From Chloroflexota bacterium (GTDB lineage: Bacteria > Chloroflexota > Anaerolineae > Ardenticatenales > Ardenticatenaceae), in assembly GCA_003520455.1 (NCBI GenBank), contig DOUV01000147.1, positions 1-10,586 on the forward strand: a stretch of DNA of 10,586 bases, in the 5' to 3' direction. The position numbers and the translations under genes are program-made. The notes beneath the pieces are model-generated. The model worked only from the letters and a program-made list of their open reading frames with translations. It was not told the origin of the DNA and ran no database searches. Each line of letters begins with the position of its first letter. The first letter of the stretch is position 1. This document shows positions 7,111 through 10,586 of this stretch, piece by piece.

Positions 7111-10044
7111 TTATGCCTGGCCCGACTCAATCGCCCGCCGAACATCCTGCTGCAGGCGCTCATAACCGGTCTGCACCAGGCTATCGGGAATGTCAGGATG
7201 ATGCTTCTGGATCTGATCGAAATCTTCTCGGCTCAGCATGAGAACAACCAGAGGCGTCACCGCCGTCACTGATGCCGTTCGACGGGCCCCATTTTCCGAC
7301 AGAGCGATCTCGCCAAAGAAATCTCCGGGCGCCAGGCGCTTGAGAACCACGGGTTTCCCCCCAGAATCACGCGCGACGACGACCGCCCTGCCCTTCTGAA
7401 TGATGTAGAATTCACTCGCAACATCACCGTGTGTGATCACATTCTGACCAGCTTTGAAAACTCGGGCACGAAGAATCTTCGCAATCTTCAACCGACTTTC
7501 AAGTGGGAGTGACCGGAATATCAAAACCTGATCCAGTACGCTCACCACACCACCGGTCTCGGCATCTTCAATCAACGCCAACTGGGCCTGGGCCTCTTCA
7601 TAGTCCGGCTTGAGATCCAAAGACCGTCGAAAGGCAATCCGAGCCTGATCGTACTGGCTTAAATTCTTGTAGATCAGACCCACATTGAAGTGATGGTAAT
7701 GATTGTTCGGCTCGAGCTCGACTGCAGCCGAGAAGACCATCAACGCCCGAGTGTAATCCCCGCCCTCGTAGTATGTAATGCCAAGTTGGTTATAGGCATC
7801 GACAAAGTAGGGCGCGAGGGCAATCATCTCTCGAAAGGCTGTAATTGCATTTTGATAGCGCCCCATCCGGCGACAAACGATGCCAAGGTCATAGTAAGCG
7901 AACGGATAGTGACGATCAGACTTAATCGCCTCCAGAAAGCGGTGGAAAGCGGCGCTAAGATCGCCGCGAGCTTCACTGACAAGGCCCCGGACCACATGAA
8001 AGACAGCCAGCGCGCGATGATCATCGGCTAATTCGATGTTTACCTCTTCCCAGGCGTTGTTGTGAGATCCCACATTCGCCAAACATTCCGCCGCCAACCA
8101 TAAGCGTTGATAGTCGCTCCCATCACCAACAACCTCGCGGTAGAGGTGCGGATGGTTATCGCTGATTCCAAAGAGCAAAACAGCCGTACCGGTCCAATCG
8201 CCCTGCTCTTCGTCGAGATATTGCGAGATACTCTCATCGCCGTTTCGAATTTGAACCGCCGCATAGTACTCACGTACTGCCTGATGAATGAATTCGATGC
8301 TTTCTCGATCGCCACTCAACCGAATAAGGCCGCTGTAGAGCAAGCCCTCCACGATATCTTTGACCGATGCATTGACTGGTATCTCGAATGCCACCTCTTT
8401 TATCATCCAGTAACAACGCTCGAGGCTCACAGAGACGACGCGTTCTTTCTGCATTGCGAGTCCCAGGTGCGCCAGGATCTCCCTCGAAACTTCCATGGCA
8501 ACCTTGGACTTCGACCGTCCGAATACTTTCCACCATTCGGTCTCAGTCCGTCTGAGCAAGTTGCTCGTAAATCGTTGAAAAAGAATGCCTCTGTTCTTCG
8601 GGAGCGGCTTGCCGTCTTGATCGCTGACTCGCGTCAACATGAAGAGAGCCAACGGATTGCGGGCCAACTCCAATAACTGGCTGTCACTCGTCAACTCGGC
8701 TGCAAGCTGTCGCCCTGGTTGCTCTCCAAGGTACTTGACCGCGTAGCGCTCAATATCGTTCTCATCCAGCGGTTCAATCAAGAGCGTCTTCAATCCGTCC
8801 GTCGGGATATAATTCTCGACCCGGCATGTCATCACCGCGGCGTGTTCGGTACTCAAGCGAGACAAAAAAGAGTAGAGCAGATCCTGGCCGCTGAATGGAA
8901 TCTCGTTCAAACCATCGAAAAGCAGCAGGAGGCGCGGCGATTGCTCACCCCACGGCGTGAACGCTGCAGTCCCATCCAGGATGTGGGTCAACGTTTCGAG
9001 ATCCGTAAGCTCGCGCAGCTCATACTGCTTCAGAACCCCAAAAATCAAACTCTCGACCGAGGGAGTGTGTCGCAAGAGATTTAACTTGATGAAGACCGGA
9101 ACAAATGCCGGGAGACCACCCTTCGCCAGTCTTCTGAAGGCTAAACGGGCGTGACGATAGGTGAGATAGCGAAGCAGCGTCGTCTTTCCGGCACCGCCCT
9201 CCCCAAGGACGACCACTCGCTCGCCCGGTCGCACCTTCAACAGATCGAAGAGGTCCGCCGTCTTGCGCCGCACCCAGCTCCGTTCGTCGCTGGCCTCCGG
9301 CGACCACCGCCAGCTCGGCAGAAACGCCTCTTGCCAACTGCCTGGTCTGGCAGTGCGGCGCTCGAGCGGGCCCCCGCCGCTCAAACGGACGAGGCTCGCC
9401 TGCATCGGCACATAGAGATGGCGCCAGACAGCAAAATCGGGATCATCGGTCAACGTGTGCACGTACCGCCACCAGCCCGGAAATTGATCGTCAGGCGTCG
9501 TCTCCCTGACTCGCGTCTTAAAATGGAAGGTCATTCCCTTCCAGCTCCAAAAATCGGGCGTCTCGCGAGCAATCTTGTCAATGAACTCGCCCGTGGCCCA
9601 GATCACCACCGGTTGCCTGATGATGGTCGTTGCATCGCGAAATAGATTCAAGAACTGCAGGAACTTCTCTTGTTGTTCATCATTGTATTTTTCAATCCCA
9701 TAAACAAATAAGACGATGCCGGCGTACTTTCCTACCAACTCCAAATCCTTAAAACCGGTTCGGTCGGTAAGATCCCGCAGAACGCGGACCAGATTCAAGT
9801 CCTTGTCGCTCACCTCAACCGGATAGAGATAGAAGCCTTTCTGAAGAAACCGTTTCGTGAAGTATCGAAACAGTCTTTTACGGAGCTCAACATTGTCACA
9901 TTCGACCGTCGCAATTCCACCAAGCCGACTCATCACGACCGTACCGAGTAAGAGTTCGATTTGTCCGGAATGATGAGTGATCAGCTCGGTGTAATCATCA
10001 TCGTTCAACGCGAATCTTGCTTTCTGATCCGTCTTCTTGTTCAT
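7111..10044 (-). CDS. NACHT-type STAND NTPase with TPR repeats and C-terminal cyclic-nucleotide-binding domain
   Basis: This 977-residue soluble protein has four parts. Residues about 10-180 form an NTPase-like module without a P-loop (Walker-B-like GIVLFVYGIEKY at 109-120, ending PDFWSW at 163-168). Residues about 275-600 are an intact NACHT NTPase: Walker A GEGGAGKT (281-288, Lys287), Walker B LLLLFDGLNEI (372-382, Asp377, Glu381), sensor-like TCRVENY (406-412), RNPLAL (462-467) and the closing FIHQAVREYYAA (585-596). Four TPRs follow at about 680-816. A cyclic-nucleotide-binding domain ends it (about 840-955); its phosphate cassette FFGEIAL...RRTASV (909-926) keeps the ribose-binding Glu912 and phosphate-binding Arg922. 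STAND proteins are NTP-driven switches that oligomerise on ligand binding. The ATG at 10044 is preferred: GAGG (10052-10055) sits 7 nt upstream, whereas a GTG at 10059 has none. Ligand and output are unknown. Confidence 0.93.
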   Translation of the reverse strand: MNKKTDQKARFALNDDDYTELITHHSGQIELLLGTVVMSRLGGIATVECDNVELRKRLFRYFTKRFLQKGFYLYPVEVSDKDLNLVRVLRDLTDRTGFKDLELVGKYAGIVLFVYGIEKYNDEQQEKFLQFLNLFRDATTIIRQPVVIWATGEFIDKIARETPDFWSWKGMTFHFKTRVRETTPDDQFPGWWRYVHTLTDDPDFAVWRHLYVPMQASLVRLSGGGPLERRTARPGSWQEAFLPSWRWSPEASDERSWVRRKTADLFDLLKVRPGERVVVLGEGGAGKTTLLRYLTYRHARLAFRRLAKGGLPAFVPVFIKLNLLRHTPSVESLIFGVLKQYELRELTDLETLTHILDGTAAFTPWGEQSPRLLLLFDGLNEIPFSGQDLLYSFLSRLSTEHAAVMTCRVENYIPTDGLKTLLIEPLDENDIERYAVKYLGEQPGRQLAAELTSDSQLLELARNPLALFMLTRVSDQDGKPLPKNRGILFQRFTSNLLRRTETEWWKVFGRSKSKVAMEVSREILAHLGLAMQKERVVSVSLERCYWMIKEVAFEIPVNASVKDIVEGLLYSGLIRLSGDRESIEFIHQAVREYYAAVQIRNGDESISQYLDEEQGDWTGTAVLLFGISDNHPHLYREVVGDGSDYQRLWLAAECLANVGSHNNAWEEVNIELADDHRALAVFHVVRGLVSEARGDLSAAFHRFLEAIKSDRHYPFAYYDLGIVCRRMGRYQNAITAFREMIALAPYFVDAYNQLGITYYEGGDYTRALMVFSAAVELEPNNHYHHFNVGLIYKNLSQYDQARIAFRRSLDLKPDYEEAQAQLALIEDAETGGVVSVLDQVLIFRSLPLESRLKIAKILRARVFKAGQNVITHGDVASEFYIIQKGRAVVVARDSGGKPVVLKRLAPGDFFGEIALSENGARRTASVTAVTPLVVLMLSREDFDQIQKHHPDIPDSLVQTGYERLQQDVRRAIESGQA

Positions 10045-10078
10045 AGTCAAGCCTCGCACAATGCGGAGTAGAGCGTGT

Positions 10079-10094
10079 TTGGAATATATTCACA
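10079..10094. promoter_or_regulatory. CRP-like imperfect palindrome upstream of the STAND gene
   Basis: The minus strand reads TGTGA-ATATAT-TCCAA, resembling the CRP/FNR-family layout TGTGA-N6-TCACA with one exact half-site and one 3-of-5 half-site. The core GAATATATTC (10082-10091) is a perfect palindrome and includes a -10-like TATATT. No convincing -35 box is found at the right spacing. It lies about 35 nt upstream of the ATG. Confidence 0.3.
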
Positions 10095-10388
10095 CACGGA
10101 GGCCGCCTGGTTCAGAGCAAGGCCATCAATTCGGAAAGCTGCCTATCTTTACGGAATCGGCATATTCGCATTGGAACCATTGACGTAGCATCAAATGAAC
10201 GGAAATGATAGAGATCATCGCGTCACTATTCCACACCTGACGCTCACAATCTTCGCTGCGGCGCCGGCAGCGGTTGCGCCAGCATGGGATCTATCGCCTG
10301 GTTTGTCCATCCTGTCCTCTCCGTCACCTCATGTTCCACACCCATTCCAAAAACTCGCACCCATTTTCCCCACCACCCACCCTCCAGT

Positions 10389-10435
10389 CGGCTGCAGCCG
10401 CCTTGAGCTGTGAGCCCGGGAATTCATTCCTGGGC
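10389..10435. repeat. Palindrome plus hairpin, possible dispersed repeat (REP/MITE-like)
   Basis: A perfect 12-bp palindrome CGGCTGCAGCCG (10389-10400) is followed by a hairpin: GCCCGGGAAT (10414-10423) pairs with ATTCCTGGGC (10426-10435), with 9 of 10 Watson-Crick pairs and one G-T, and a 2-nt loop. Such paired palindromes in gene-poor gaps resemble dispersed palindromic repeats of GC-rich bacteria. Only one copy is in the window, so its repeat status is inferred. There is no U-tract, so it is not a clear terminator. Confidence 0.4.
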
Positions 10436-10586
10436 GCCGCGTGCCACCACCCCCCGCTCTGGGCTTGCCATCACCCCTCATCTCCGCGCCCATCTCCACC
10501 GCCGGCTTCAGCCTTCGACCAAAACTGACCCTGTTGGCGAATTGGTGCGAGTAGCGGGTGCCTGTTCGTCGTGCGCGCTGTAGGGG

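Larger units (their letters stand above)
10060..10586. other. Gene-poor terminal region
   Basis: No open frame here has a ribosome binding site, recognisable protein pattern or plausible codon use. From about 10300 to 10510 the plus strand is strongly C-rich and G-poor, unlike the coding parts of the window. It contains the short palindromes listed separately and the upstream region of the STAND gene. Confidence 0.6.

Noticed and set aside
6829..10044. STAND gene as cargo of an element integrated in tRNA-Pro
   Set aside because: Integrating elements usually sit at the tRNA 3' end, which faces corA and not the STAND gene. I see no integrase and no duplicated tRNA 3' segment in the window.
10045..10059. 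GTG start of the STAND gene, five codons upstream
   Set aside because: No ribosome binding site precedes it, while the ATG at 10044 has GAGG at a spacing of 7 nt.
10195..10528. 72- and 84-codon plus-strand frames
   Set aside because: They are Pro/Ser/His-rich low-complexity translations of a C-rich stretch, with no RBS and mutual overlap.

Overview
The window looks like a chromosomal segment from a GC-rich, free-living bacterium, most likely a member of the Chloroflexota. I infer this from the gene set (F420-type luciferase-like oxidoreductase, DUF169 protein, a large NACHT-TPR-cyclic-nucleotide-binding protein with a 'DFWSW' N-terminal module), strong GGAGG ribosome binding sites, and sigma70-type promoters with TTGC-type -35 boxes. 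No rRNA or universal marker is present, so the phylum call is an inference.

Layout, left to right. A luciferase-like monooxygenase reads leftwards off the window edge (1-720, -). A fragment of a PIN-domain (VapC-like) toxin gene follows (856-1185, -). A DUF169 protein is the only clear rightward gene (1316-2107, +) and has a good promoter at 1249-1277. A perfect 12-bp hairpin (2123-2154) separates it from a leftward group: urocanate hydratase hutU (3425-5089), a 255-aa protein with a winged-helix-like C-terminus (2618-3385), and a 143-aa protein with a probable zinc knuckle (2174-2605). hutU has a promoter at 5433-5461 and an unusually long leader of about 335 nt. Upstream on the same strand lie corA, a Mg2+/Co2+ channel (5546-6511), then tRNA-Pro(GGG) (6829-6902) with its own promoter and terminator, then a 977-aa STAND NTPase gene (7111-10044). 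The last ~540 bp hold no convincing gene, but contain palindromes that look like a dispersed repeat.

Functionally, most genes are housekeeping or catabolic: histidine breakdown, magnesium transport, a proline tRNA and a flavin/F420 oxidoreductase. The two small genes behind hutU look regulatory and are probably co-transcribed with it. The most unusual element is the STAND protein. It joins a P-loop-less NTPase-like N-terminal module, an intact NACHT NTPase, TPR repeats and an intact C-terminal cyclic-nucleotide-binding domain. Its 5' part is clearly more AT-rich than the hut region. It could be a ligand-gated signalling or defence switch, but nothing else in the window proves a defence role.
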